64,000 bases of DNA from Hydrangea macrophylla (lineage: Eukaryota; Streptophyta; Magnoliopsida; Cornales; Hydrangeaceae), in assembly GCA_033977485.1 (NCBI GenBank), contig CM066988.1:75507169-75571168 (forward strand). The letters run 5' to 3'. Both the position numbers and the translations under genes were made by a program. The notes beneath the pieces were generated by a model. It had not been told where the DNA came from, ran no database searches, and saw only the letters and a program-made list of their open reading frames with translations. Shown here in pieces: positions 34,307 to 45,000 of the stretch (its first letter is position 1; each line of letters starts with the position of its first letter).

Positions 34307-35770
34307 ATGCCTCCGAAGAAGAGTGAGAAGACTGCACAGCAGGCCACCCAGGATGTTTCGCTGGCCCCGGCGCTGGCTACGGCAGTCATGACATTTGAGC
34401 AGATCACCGCGATCCTCACACAACTCTTGGAGGACCAGCATCAAATCCAGCAACAGATCGAAGCCCTGCTGGCCCAACAAACCAGTCCTCCAGTGGCTGG
34501 GAAACGACCCGGGAATGTTGCGCACGGTCGGGAACCGATCTTAACCAGACAACGTGCCCGAGCCAATCCGTTCCGCGTTGAGAACGCCAGAGACATCAAC
34601 AGTAGACGTATTGCCTGAGAGGAAAGGCATGAGCATATGGCCCGGGAATCAGTTCAAGGTAACTCGATCAAGAGCTGAGTTGTCCCTAGACGAACGATTA
34701 CCCGGAGTCATAGCCGAGCCCGATTCCAAAGGACAACACCGCCATGAAGAAGAAGCCTCTTCCACCGACCCGACTAACCCCTCGGATACCGGCCAGGAAG
34801 GAGTGGAAGCCTGAATCAAGGACTTCCAGAAGCAGGTTGACGGAGTGGCCAAAAACCTTGGTCAAAACCGTGCTCAAAATCAAGCCAATACCGAGACAGA
34901 GTCACCTTTCTCCAACTAGATCACAAGATTCTCCATCCCGCGCAAATTCAAGTAGTCTCGCCTGGATTCATATAATGGCTCGGGGAGCCCGATCAACCAT
35001 ATCCGGACCTACAGGGCTCGAATGGCCCTGGCCACCTAAGCCGATGAGCTATACTGCCTGGCCTTCCCCAGCACTTTAAAAGGCCCGACCGCCCAATGGT
35101 TCTACTCCTTGAAACCCCGACCAGTACGTAGTTTCAGGAAACTCAGCAAGCAGTTCATCAACTAGTTCGCCGGTATGCATGAACGGCCAAAGCCTGACAT
35201 GCGGCTACTGCGGTCAGACAATGAAATAATGAGTCCCTCAAGGAGTTCACCGACCGGTTCAACCAACAGAAGCTTCAAATCCGCAATCTGAACGAGACAG
35301 TCGCCATCATAGCCTTATGCTCGGGAGTTCAACACACCAAGTGCGCCGCGTCGTTCCACAGAAACTAACCAAAAACTTTGGTTGAGCTCTCTGAGAGGGT
35401 TGGAAGATACATCAACACTGAAGAATTTCTAAAAACCAAAGACCCCAGGCAAATAGCCAACGAACCTTCCAATAGTAAGCGGAAGCGAGCACAGCTCGGG
35501 AAGAGCAATGCAAAGAAGCTCGACAGCTCTGGCCATTCTCTCAATTCACAATGGTCCGGGTCCGACAGCGCCGACCGGACCTCTAGTTCACAGCAGTCCG
35601 GGTCAGGCAGCCCCGACTGGACCTCCAGCTCATAGCAGGCAGGGTTCGGCAGTCCCGACCCGACCTCCAGTTCACATCGGTCAGGATCAAGCAGCTCCGA
35701 CTTTGCCTCCAACACTGAGAAATCAGAAGCCCGACGATCCTGTTCCGACCCCCTGTCTCCATCATTCTAG
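34307..35770 (+). pseudogene. Decayed gag of the gag-only element
   Basis: A methionine codon at 34307 opens MPPKKSEKTAQQ, a Gln-rich coiled segment (LTQLLEDQHQIQQQIEALL) and a basic stretch, stopping at 34616-34618. The gag core continues in the next frame with several stops: AKNLGQNRAQNQ, HIRTYRARMALAT, ELYCLAFPSTLKGPTAQWFY and SFRKLSKQFIN (34850-35165), typical of the retrotransposon gag domain. After another frame change near 35225 come LVELSERVGRYINTEEFL and SKRKRAQLGKSN (35380-35510), then a 14-residue repeat tail (35549-35710). No zinc knuckle, protease or reverse transcriptase follows. Confidence 0.85.
35549..35710 (+). repeat. 42 bp tandem repeat encoding a 14-residue gag tail repeat
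   Basis: Four diverged units of ~42 bp; in frame the first two read QWSGSDSADRTSSS and QQSGSGSPDWTSSS, the third begins with a stop and the fourth is shorter. The period is a multiple of three, so the array probably arose while the gag frame was under selection. Confidence 0.75.
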
Positions 35771-36285
35771 ATGAGCCCGACTACAGTGATACTTGCCTGA
35801 TCACCACATGAGGCTCCACCGATTGTCAAAGAGCTCTTACAAAGACCTCGGGCCTAACCCCGAGGCATCCAAAGTCCTCGGGCCTAACCTCGCGGCGACC
35901 AAAGACCACTGTTACGCAGTTGGCAAAAGACCTCAGGTTTACCCCCGAGGCACCGGCTTCGCTTAGGTCCAACCAACGATGGGGGCAAACCCCCTAGGTG
36001 GCTGATGATGGCAAGTTTCAAAAGACCCTGCAACCACCATGTTCCAGGTCGGTTACCTACAGTCATAGCCTCTGTAAGACTCTCGTCTTAGCGAAAGCTT
36101 GGGGGGCAAGACGGCGCAGTGAACTAAACATGCAATCACACCGGGTATCTATAGGCCTCGCGGATAACCAAGTCAAAATCTTGGACAACCCGAGCACCTA
36201 TAGTACTCAGAGGCATTAACTCCACTTAAGTCCAAACTGACGATAGATGTGACTAAAATCTCTTAGGCTGGTCCACGATAGAGGA

Positions 36286-36520
36286 GCAAAAAGGACCCTA
36301 CATCGACACGGTCTAGGTCGGCTCCACCAACATGGTGAAGCTCTTCTCCCAATAGTCTTGACGAAGGCTGGCTGGGCGGAAGACCACCATCCTGGGGAGT
36401 TAACATAAAAGGACCCTAAAGCAATACGCTTTAGGTCGGCTTTTCCAACATGATCAAATTCTTTTGCCTACAACCTTGACGAAGGTTTACGGGTAGAAGA
36501 TAACCATCCTGGGAGCTAAT
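36286..36520 (+). repeat. ~120 bp tandem duplication
   Basis: Two units (about 36286-36402 and 36408-36520) share GGACCCTA, TAGGTCGGCT, CCAACATG, CTTGACGAAGG and ACCATCCTGGG. Non-coding, in the 3' half of the gag-only element. Confidence 0.7.
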
Positions 36521-36522
36521 GG

Positions 36523-36730
36523 ATTCAAAGACTTCGAAGTAGGCTGAGTCTCAACTCTCGGTCACTTCCCGAGCATTCAAAGACTCTGAAGTAGGCCGAG
36601 TCTCAACTCTCAGTCACTTCCCGAGCATTCAAAGACTCCGAATTAGGCCGGGTCTCAACTCCCGATCAGTTCCCGAGTACTTAAAGGTCCCGAGCTAGGC
36701 TGGGTCTCAACTCTCAGCCAGTTCTTGAGA
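36523..36730 (+). repeat. 52 bp tandem repeat, four units
   Basis: Units start at 36523, 36575, 36627 and ~36678: ATTCAAAGACTCYGAAGTAGG, then GAGTCTCAACTCTCRGTCAC and TTCCCGAGC. Immediately upstream of the 3' LTR, where plant Tat-lineage elements often carry satellite-like repeats. Confidence 0.85.
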
Positions 36731-36846
36731 ACTCACCAAGCTCAGAAGCCCCGAGGCAGCTTCCCCGAGCACTCAGACTGGTATCAGGAAGATTTTCAAA
36801 CTTGCCCCGATATAGCATCCAACCAACCTTGGAAATGGGGGGCAAC

Positions 36847-37469
36847 TGATACACCCAAATCAGCCCATGCCCGAGCAGTTCTATTCTGCAACTACTGACA
36901 AACATCATCCTGAGCGGTTTGGTCCACCTGATGCCTCCCGAGCGGTTCATCCACGACCCAGCCAACAGGTCGGGAAGACCGCGCAGACACATCCCACCGC
37001 GAGAACAGCTCATCTGGGCCCACAGGCATGATCCCGAGCATTCCGGGCAGTTTCCTACTCAAGCTAGAAGACTAATGGAAAGTGCAAACTATTTCCTAAT
37101 CCAATTAGGAAACCCCTACAATTAATGTCAATCTATGTTAATTGGATTATGTTTCCTTTTCCTTGTACGAGTAGGTCTCTTACATCTATAAAAGAGACCT
37201 CTCACCCCCCATTGAAGGGGCCGACTTTTTAGTCTACACAACACCCCTATAGCATTCATCAACATGCCCGGCCGGCCTACGGTAGCTCCAGACTTGTTGG
37301 TTCACCACAGGCCCCCGACTCTTTTACAGTATAGTGAACGTGCTCAGACACAGCCATGGATGTAGGTTCCTTCATTAACAGGGCTGAACCACATACAAAA
37401 AAACCAGTCTCTCACACTCTCTCCCCTTACATTGCTTTAATTTACTTTAACCAAATTTTGGCATCATCA
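36847..37469 (+). repeat. 3' LTR of gag-only element
   Basis: 623 bp, TGATACACCC...GGCATCATCA, followed by the GGTAC TSD. Confidence 0.93.
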
Positions 37470-38268
37470 GGTACGACTCTCGAGAATTACGTTTACCTCC
37501 CCGCGAGTTCCCCAAACTTCTAATTATCTCCTGAAAAGTCGCACACGTCCATATTATAACTTCACGAGTGAAAACTAAAATTTATAAAAATTTTCGTCTA
37601 AGTTTTGTTTAGGTCCAAAATAAGGATCCAAAACTAAACTACATGGAATCTCTATACCATCTACTTTTTATGCAACGTATCACTCACGATCCTACCACAG
37701 TATTCGAAACGAACTAAATCTAGATCAAAACTACCATAAATTTACTCTACACAGGTAAATTACTATTCACAAAATACCAAAAACACCAAATAATATTTAA
37801 GCCATATAAATGTCATTTATTCATGTTGATGCCACATGATTTTCTTATTACCGTGTCCTCGATTGACACCTCACCATTGACCTGCACTCAACCCCATTCA
37901 CAATTATTAAATAACATTGAAAATTCACAAAATTTTATTTATGTATTTTAAACAAAGATTATTCCCGGAATAGGTGTGACACCAAATGCCCAATTATGTG
38001 AGAAAATTTGACAGAATTCACCCACTGCAATGCACAATTACGCTGATAAGCGGGTTTGGAGATTGGTGATGTTCTGTTTTTGCCCCTAAAAAAGTGTGAC
38101 AGTGCTTAGTATGTGAGAATATTCTGTTAACATTTCTCACAGAATAAGATATTTGGATAAAATTGCTTCTATTTAAAAATTTTAGTAATCAAATTGATGC
38201 AATTGAAACTATAGAGACTGTAATGACACAAGGACCAAACTTTGAAGGGTCTATTTTGTAATTAATCC

Positions 38269-39126
38269 TTGTTTTGGTTTGTTTTTTTTTTTTTCCCTTT
38301 TGTTTGGTTGTGAAATTGGATAAGAATTTCATGATATTTGAAAAGGGGTGTCGGAAATGAATTCCCATCTTAATTAACTGGGCCAAGTCCGGTACCACAC
38401 TGCCACTCGTGGTTACTAACGATCATTCATTATTTAAATACATATAGTTTTGTGTTATATATATATATATTTAATTACATGTGTTTATTCTTATTTTGCC
38501 GCACATTCGATACTAGCCATAACTTTCTAAAAGTTGTTGTCTAGGCTTTTGGACAAGTGTAGGTGTAGGTTCATAAATATATTTATATATTTATATCAGT
38601 TGCTAATTGTCTGTGTGTGTGAATTGGGTAAGTAGCAAAATGTCCCACCCCCTTGATTTCATATCGTAGGTTGTCTACATAGTCTAGTCATCTCTCTCGA
38701 AAAGATTTCAAATGACATTGACCTCAGAAAGGCAATTTTATTTATTTATTTATTTATTTTTAAGTATGTTACGATTTTTAACTTTGAATGTTGAATTTAA
38801 TTTTTGAATACATTTTTTACCTATTAAAACAAATACAAATTTTTCCAGGATCATATAAATGTATGAAAAAAGTCAATTGCAAACTATCTGTGTATTTTAC
38901 TGCAACTTTCTCTTTTTTTCTTTGGCAGAAACTTTCTCATTTTTTAGTGTAAGCAAAAAAAAAAAAAGACTTTACTCTAGAAAACCTAATTAGTATTCTT
39001 TTCTTTTCTTTATTTTTTTTTTTTAATTATCATTTGTGGTCGATGTCGAGCATCACTTCTCTTACTATTTCTACACACGGGTATTGAAAGGTGTTGAGTG
39101 AATCATAGTTTTTCTTATTTCTTTTT
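38269..39126. other. Intergenic, no gene recognised
   Basis: AT-rich with (TA)n near 38457-38470, an ATTT tetranucleotide run (38736-38759) and T/A homopolymers near 38281 and 38956. No coding. Confidence 0.5.
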
Positions 39127-39299
39127 GAGTAATTTTTTGGTGATAATTTTTATACAATTTTTATACAACCTCCTAAAATGATGTGTCTATCTCTCTCCTG
39201 TGATGTCTCTGGACCCCACAGTGACACATGAGAGAGATAGACACATCTTTTAGAATATTGTATGAAAGTTGTATGAAAGTTGTCACCAAAAAATTACCC
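39127..39299. mobile_element. Foldback MITE (GAGTAA/TGTGTCTATCTCTCTC family, copy 2)
   Basis: Ends GAGTAATTTTTTGGTGATAA and inverted GGGTAATTTTTTGGTGACAA; arms continue through ATACAA and GATGTGTCTATCTCTCTC. Possible TSD TTTCTTT on both sides. Same family as 21783-21952. Confidence 0.8.
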
Positions 39300-39426
39300 T
39301 TTCTTTAGATTGATGCATCAATTCTCACTTTAAGATTCCTTTATTTATTTTGGGGTGTTCTAAATTATCACTAAATTGTTAGGGTGAAGCATAATTTATT
39401 TTGGGGTGTTCCGTAATTAATTAGGA

Positions 39427-39462
39427 ATCCCAAAATGAGTCTCTTAATATGCAACAGAGAGA
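39427..39462. mobile_element. Stowaway right-end relic
   Basis: CCCAAAATGAGTCTCTTAAT followed by ATGCAACAGAGAGAGTATT resembles the right end of the Stowaway copy at 20925-20952 (CCCAAAATAGACTCTTAATA, GGAGGGAGTATT). No left end found. Confidence 0.45.
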
Positions 39463-39499
39463 GTATTGCAATATTTTTAGTCGTTGTTTGGAAAGAAAA

Positions 39500-39533
<34 letters not shown>

Positions 39534-39669
39534 ATGAGATAACTATTGACATAATATGTATATTTTTGTCAATATGAATATTTTGAGCACAGTGACCGTA
39601 GTCCCCAAGAAAAACAAAGTAATCAATGAAATTCATTTTGATTTTTTCATTTTTAAACACTTATATATA

Positions 39670-39848
39670 CAGTCAGCTACGGAAAGGGCGCCTTCTCTTT
39701 AATAAAGACAGGGCCTCTGTTTTGACCGTCAGATCGTGTTTTCATTAAGGACAGTTTTGTCACTTCACAGCTTTTAAATACGATCCGACTGTCAAAACAG
39801 AAGCCCCTCTTTATTAAAGAGAGGACTCCCTCTCCATAAAATTTTCGC
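39670..39848. mobile_element. Foldback MITE (TA-microsatellite family, copy E)
   Basis: Arms TTCTCTTTAATAAAGACAGG, GCCTCTGTTTTGACCGTC and inverted counterparts; loop TTTTCATTAAGGACAG as in copy B (12166-12345). Flanked by TATATAT and (TA)n. Confidence 0.85.
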
Positions 39849-40040
39849 TTATATATATATATATATATATATCCAATTTTCGGATTTAATTTCGCACTCG
39901 TTCATGTCACTTGATTGAAATAATCACACAGTAAATCAAATTATTTGAATTACTTTGGATTCATTGCAAGTACTAGTCATTTTTCAATCTTGTTTGTTGT
40001 GCAGCCGCACATTATTACAAGAACAAAATAAGAATCTTTT

Positions 40041-40498
40041 ACCCAACACATCACTGTAGGCATCTTATTTACATTACTCATCACGTTTTTAGTTATTTTT
40101 CAAATGTATCACTTTTTTAAAGTCGTTAGTTCAAGTATCGACTTCATCAACAAAAAAAATAACAATAACAAATTTAGAAGTCGCTAGTTAGTTGAACTAG
40201 CGACGAGAAGTCGCTAGCTAGTTGAACTAGCGACTTCATATTTTCAAATTCTTCCTTCCTTATTTCTCTCAGTTTGAATTTTTGTTGCAAAAAGATTTTA
40301 GTATACATATCAACAGAAGAACTAGTGACTTTTCGTTGCAACTAGGATTCGTGAGTTGGACTAGCGACTTCTACAATTTTTTTTTTTATGAAGTCGCTAC
40401 TTGAATTAGCTAGCGACTTTAAAAATTGATGAGTTTAAAAAATAAACTAAAAATGTAATGGATCAAATAAATATCACTCTAAAAGTGATGAGTTAGGT
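40041..40498. mobile_element. Foldback element built from self-complementary 30-mers
   Basis: Outer arms start ACCCAACACATCACT (40041) and inverted ACCTAACTCATCACT (to 40498) and pair over ~100 bp (TTTTTAGTT, TTTTTAAAGTCG blocks). Between them lie two tandem 30-mers at about 40177-40236, AGAAGTCGCTAGYTAGTTGA then ACTAGCGACG/T, each of which is its own hairpin, and further GTCGCTA/TAGCGAC motifs at 40324, 40362 and 40393. No coding, no clear TSD. Confidence 0.72.
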
Positions 40499-41190
40499 TA
40501 AAAAATTCAACGAAATAATTAGCTCTCTCTAGGTTGGACAGAAACAGCATCGATTTGAGTGGTTTCCATTGTATTTGATAGTGGAAGTAGCATGGCAAAA
40601 TGTCAATTTACTTTCTCTATGCGGTGCTAATTGTTCCCAAATTAGAAGGGAAATGATTGAAAGCAATTTTGAATAATTTGTCACATGTATATTAGCGTTT
40701 GTGTGGCTTATACGGGAAAAAAATATTCATTACAAATGGTTGCATAGTTTTATATGGTATAACAAGTTAATTATAAGGAGTTTGTATATGAATTCATCTG
40801 GCTCCCTATTTTCAGGAGACTCTTTTTCCAACTCAGTAAAAAATTTTTCCAACTCAGCAGGAATTTAAAATTTGTGAGAGGTTACAAAATCCTACTTTGT
40901 ATCCCCATGATACCCAATATTTACACCTGATACAGATTCCATTAGCTTTTTTATTTTTTAATAGGCAGATTCGATCCATTATCTTGATTATAAGTCAATT
41001 GCATTATTCTTGCAACATTCTTTGTGCTATTAAACCAACTAATTAATTTTTTTTTATTTAATTAAGACAAAAATGAGTTTTTTTGAAAGGATTGATCTAA
41101 CCCCTAGCAAATGTTTGTGAAAATTATTTACAAGGTCGATCAAAATGAAATTCATATCATGGAATTAGTTAGCTACATATACATAGTATG
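40499..41190. other. Intergenic, no gene recognised
   Basis: AT-rich spacer; nothing recognisable on either strand. Confidence 0.5.
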
Positions 41191-41688
41191 CAAGGCCGGT
41201 CCTGAGTATTTGGAGGTCCGGGACAAACTACTAAAATGGAGGCCTTATACAGGGGTTCGGGGGTAGCGCCCTCGAGGGTATTTTTTGGGAGTCTACTTAT
41301 ACATAATTGACAATTTTTTTACGATTTACTTATACATAATTGGTTTTGGGATCTATTTATAATATGAGTCTGTTTGTGGAACTTAAACATTATGTGGTGT
41401 CTTTCAAAATTCTAGAGGGGGCTATTTCTGTAACTCAAAAAATTCTTACACTTGAAGTGTAATTTTTAAAGTTCTAGGGGCCTATGCTTTTGAGTTATAT
41501 ATATATATATGTGTGTGTATCAATATATATGTAGTTAATGTCACTAAATTAGGCCTTGGAGAGGGTTAAATATAAAATGCTAAAAAAATCTTAAGGTAAA
41601 AATGTAATTATAAAAATTTCATAAACGTCCTTTAATTTTTATGAACTTTAGTGGCCCAGAGAGATTGACCCTTTTGCCCCCGCGTGAA
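41191..41688. mobile_element. hAT MITE (CAAGGCCGG family), right end degenerate
   Basis: Starts CAAGGCCGGTCCTGAGTATT and follows 63054-63556 throughout (GTCTACTTATACATAATTG, ATATGAGTCTRTTTGTG, AAATTCTAGAGGGG, AACTTTARTRGCCCRG), but its right TIR is replaced by CCCGCGTGAAAC. An older copy than the one at 63054. Confidence 0.82.
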
Positions 41689-42039
41689 ACTAAAATTAAG
41701 AGTCATTTCTCAAATTGTCTATTTGGCCAAATTTTAGTGCTCCAATCCAATGGTAGAGCTAAAGAAGGAGTCAAATGGGTTTAGCTGGTTTTGGGACACA
41801 TTTTTCTTTTACCAAAGGAAATAAGAGAACTTATTGAATATTTGAGCTATAATATATACCTTAGAATAATTCTCTTGTTCACACATAGATTTCAAATGGA
41901 TTCTTTATAGGTAACACAATATTCAAGTAGTGAGATATCATTTTAGCTACTCAAATCAACTATTTATCATTGAAGATTCTCCAAACTCTAAGATGAATTT
42001 GTTTTTGAAATAATAACTTGGAGCACTACTTATATAAAG
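41689..42039. other. Intergenic, no gene recognised
   Basis: Short spacer between the hAT MITE and the MITE end at 42040. Nothing seen. Confidence 0.5.
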
Positions 42040-45000
42040 AGTATAAGTCTTTGTGGACACGCGGCGTTCCACCTCTTTTTGTTTGTTTTGAAACTTGTTT
42101 GAAATTTGATTTGGATCAAAGGAAGAAAATGGTCTGTTGAAAACAGATACAGAGTCGCCACTTGGTCTTTAAGGAACCAAGAAACCTAATTTTGACTCAC
42201 CCAAACGAATAAAGGGCACCGGCCCTTCATAACCAAAGAACTTGGCTCGGGGTTTTGGTACGAGAGAACAAGGAGCCATTGTCGCAACTAAAACACCCTT
42301 AACTCGCCCCGTCTTTCGACGGGCCTCAATTAGCATTCAAATAATCATCTTATACTATGTATGGTTCGACAATTAATACTATGATAGTATATTACATCAC
42401 ATAAGGAAATTTGAAACGGAAGATCTAAAGATAAGATATCATTCATAAGATCTAAATCAAATATCATACAATGTAAAGTGAAAGATCACACAAATAAACC
42501 TCAGAAAAATCGTCTAATCATGTATCAAGTAATTAGGCTTCCCTAGTCTAAAGGGGACATGGATTGTTCTTGAAGCAAGTAATCAAAGAAATCAAAAAAA
42601 AAAAAAATGCTTAGCAAGCTATTATGATGCATGTTAATCTTTGAGGAAAGAAGATTTCTCAATCCCCAGGACGGATGAGAAAGGAAGACTAGATCGAGGG
42701 AAACATGAGCGTATTGATCAAGTTCATTCCTTATAATCTTCTTAGATTAGGACTCACGAAAGCCCCAAATCTTTGCATGGATGCAATGTATGTATCTAGA
42801 ATGTGCTAAGGTTGTAGTGTGCATTGTGTTCATGGATTCCTAAATGACTTAGAAGTCTAGAATGTGTATGAATGAATGAATGAAATCATCATGGGATATG
42901 TACAAATGTAGTATGAACTACTTCCTAAGACATGCACTAATTTGGAGTACATATAAGTGTCAAATCAAAGGATAGAAGTAAAAGTATGCTTGCTGTGAAT
43001 AGTGGACAGAACAGTAACACGATCTTTTAAAATTTTAAAAGAGGGGTTAGGGATGTTTTCAAGGCATGATTTTTTATGGAGATCTTCCTTATTGTGTCTA
43101 GAACACAACCCAAAAAGTCAATCTTTAATAAATATCACAGATTGAGATAAATCATATAAACAATAGAGGTCACTCAGAAACAGAGTCCGTACTGTCGACT
43201 GAAATGTTGAAATATCTCAGAAAATGAAAACAAATTATCTAGAGGCCCATTTTATACCGAACGTTCCCTAAGACATTGAAGTTTAAGGAAAAAATAAGTT
43301 AGGACCACCCCTTTTGGAAAAGTTTTCTGAAAAATAAGTTAAAAGTCAACCAAGCTGCTGTGACAGCAGAGGCAGAATGTTTGGAAGGAATGTTTGGGTC
43401 CAAATGGACTATTTTCAAGTATTTCCAAGTCAAACCAAAAATCATGGGTGTTCTCTTATGAGTTAGGAAGACTTTACAAGTGGTCTTGCATCTATATATT
43501 GAATATTGAGTTCTAGAGAAATCTTTGAACTCAGATCACTCACTGTTTTGACTCACTGTTTTGAAGATTTTGAGAAAACAAGGTTTATCTCTTGAAATCA
43601 AAGTGAGAGTTTTAATAAGGGGGTTTTGAAATAGAAGTTTTGAAAACATATTTCCAACATCAAATAGAGATTATAACCACTTAAAATGTCAACATCAAAC
43701 TTATCATCAAGAACCTCCAAGATTGTTGGAGAGATTTATTTTCATTTGAACATAACTTCAAATATACCTTGGGGGTATTGAAGTTATTATAATCATCATC
43801 TATCAAACATGTTTTTGAGGTCAAGAGCTACTATCCATAATGATTCACTCACCTCAAACTTCATGTCATCATCTAGATGATGATGAACTAGTAAGTAAAT
43901 AAAGAAAATAAAAAAGAAATGAGGTAAGAAGAGATGAACATTGTATAAACAAGCAAGTAAATAACAATTAATAGATGATAATCAATGTGATATTGGACTT
44001 GTAGTTTGATGTTTCACTCATATGTGATGATATTGGACATGGAAGTAGATTCCTCTCTCTTTAATGTTCACTAAAATGGTGGTTGGGTGTATTGAATATG
44101 AAGTAAATAGGAGTAATGAAGTAAAAAAAATAAAGTTTAGAACTCACTTTTGTTTTGAAATCAAAGAAGAAAGCTTCTTTTCTCTCTATCCTAATCTTAT
44201 CTATACAACTTTCTCTCCTAAAAACTTTCAAAGCTTACATTTGACACCCCCAACATGAGAAGTTAAGGGGGGTTTATATAGGTCAACTTGGGGTGGTTTG
44301 GGGTTTTAGAAGTACTCACATTGGCTCCAAACATCTGAAAACATAGAACTACGTCGTTTTGATATTTAATTAATCAAAATGGAACCCCAAAAATAATTGC
44401 AAAAACATACTGTTCTGGAGGAGAGTGCCGCGGTGGCAGTGGGCTAGTGCCGCGGCGGCACTGCTCCTCAATTGTCTGGATAATCCTGTTTAGGCCCCTA
44501 GAGGTTCCGGTATTGGCGAAAAGGCCCTATTTCGTCCGAAATTCACAGAAAATGCATACGAACTCTAAATTGAAGTTGTGATATACCGTTGGAAAGGTAA
44601 TGGAGTCTATTTTACATAAAAAAAAATAATTCAGGGATAGGTCATTTTGAAAAGTTTTGCGGTATTTGCGATAAAAGCCGATTTGATCGCCTTTTTCGCC
44701 TTCAGAAATTCACAATAAACCCGTTTTGAATCCAAAAATTATGTGCGATATACCATTGGAAAGCTATTGACCTCTAGTATCCATAAAAAATGTATGAAAA
44801 TTGTTGCTGTACTCTGGTTTCAAAGTCAAATTTTGGTCAAACTGGTCAAACCTGGGATTCCCGGGAAATTCTGGAAACCTTTGGGAGTTCCCAGGAGCTG
44901 ACGTTTTCATCCGAATTTCTTTTGAAACTAATTTTAATACTTTCCACAAGATCTAGAATGATCTCGACGAATTTGAACGATTTCGGTCAAACTTGGTCAA

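Larger units (their letters stand above)
33629..37469 (+). mobile_element. Gag-only LTR element (LARD/TR-GAG type) with perfect TSD GGTAC
   Basis: 616 and 623 bp LTRs (33629-34244, 36847-37469) opening TGATACACCC and closing GGCATCATCA; TSD GGTAC at 33624-33628 and 37470-37474. TTGGCGCCGTCTGTGGG (34247-34263) follows the 5' LTR by 2 nt, and GGAAATGGGGGGCAAC precedes the 3' LTR. Internal region 2.6 kb: decayed gag and non-coding repeats, no pol. The primer site and gag resemble Tat-type Ty3/gypsy elements. Such an element would have relied on enzymes from a full relative. Its GC content is clearly above that of the surroundings. Confidence 0.93.
23382..37981 (-). mobile_element. Solo LTR (reverse), itself split by two LTR elements; TSD CCAAA
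   Basis: Begins TGTCACTACCC (23382) and ends GGTGTGACA (37981), flanked by the perfect 5 bp TSD CCAAA at 23377-23381 and 37982-37986. Sequence belonging to it is 23382-24104, 32663-33628 and 37475-37981, about 2.2 kb, with no internal retroviral region, so it is a solo LTR. Orientation is minus: on that strand it opens TGTCACACCTATTCCGG, has a (GA)n leader (33540-33570), then GGACTCCTCGAGGTAAGAG (compare GGACTCGTAGAGGTAAGAG in the nested LTR) and ends GCGGGATGGGTAGTGACA. Likely a relative of the family nested in it. Confidence 0.82.
23265..38268. mobile_element. Mutator-like MITE, ~400 bp originally, split by 14.6 kb of nested retroelements
   Basis: Left TIR 23265-23381 (GGCTTAAATGCATAACTTAC, CTAAAGTTTGGTCC, AGTCTCTGTAGTTTTAATTG, AGAAGCAATTTGATCC) is the inverse of 38165-38268 (reverse strand GGATTAATTACAAAATAGAC, CAAAGTTTGGTCC, AGTCTCTATAGTTTCAATTG, AGAAGCAATTTTATCC). 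The remaining interior lies at 37987-38164. Removing the insertion 23382-37981 and one CCAAA restores a ~400 bp element. The host TSD is not readable because the left flank is a T run. Confidence 0.82.
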
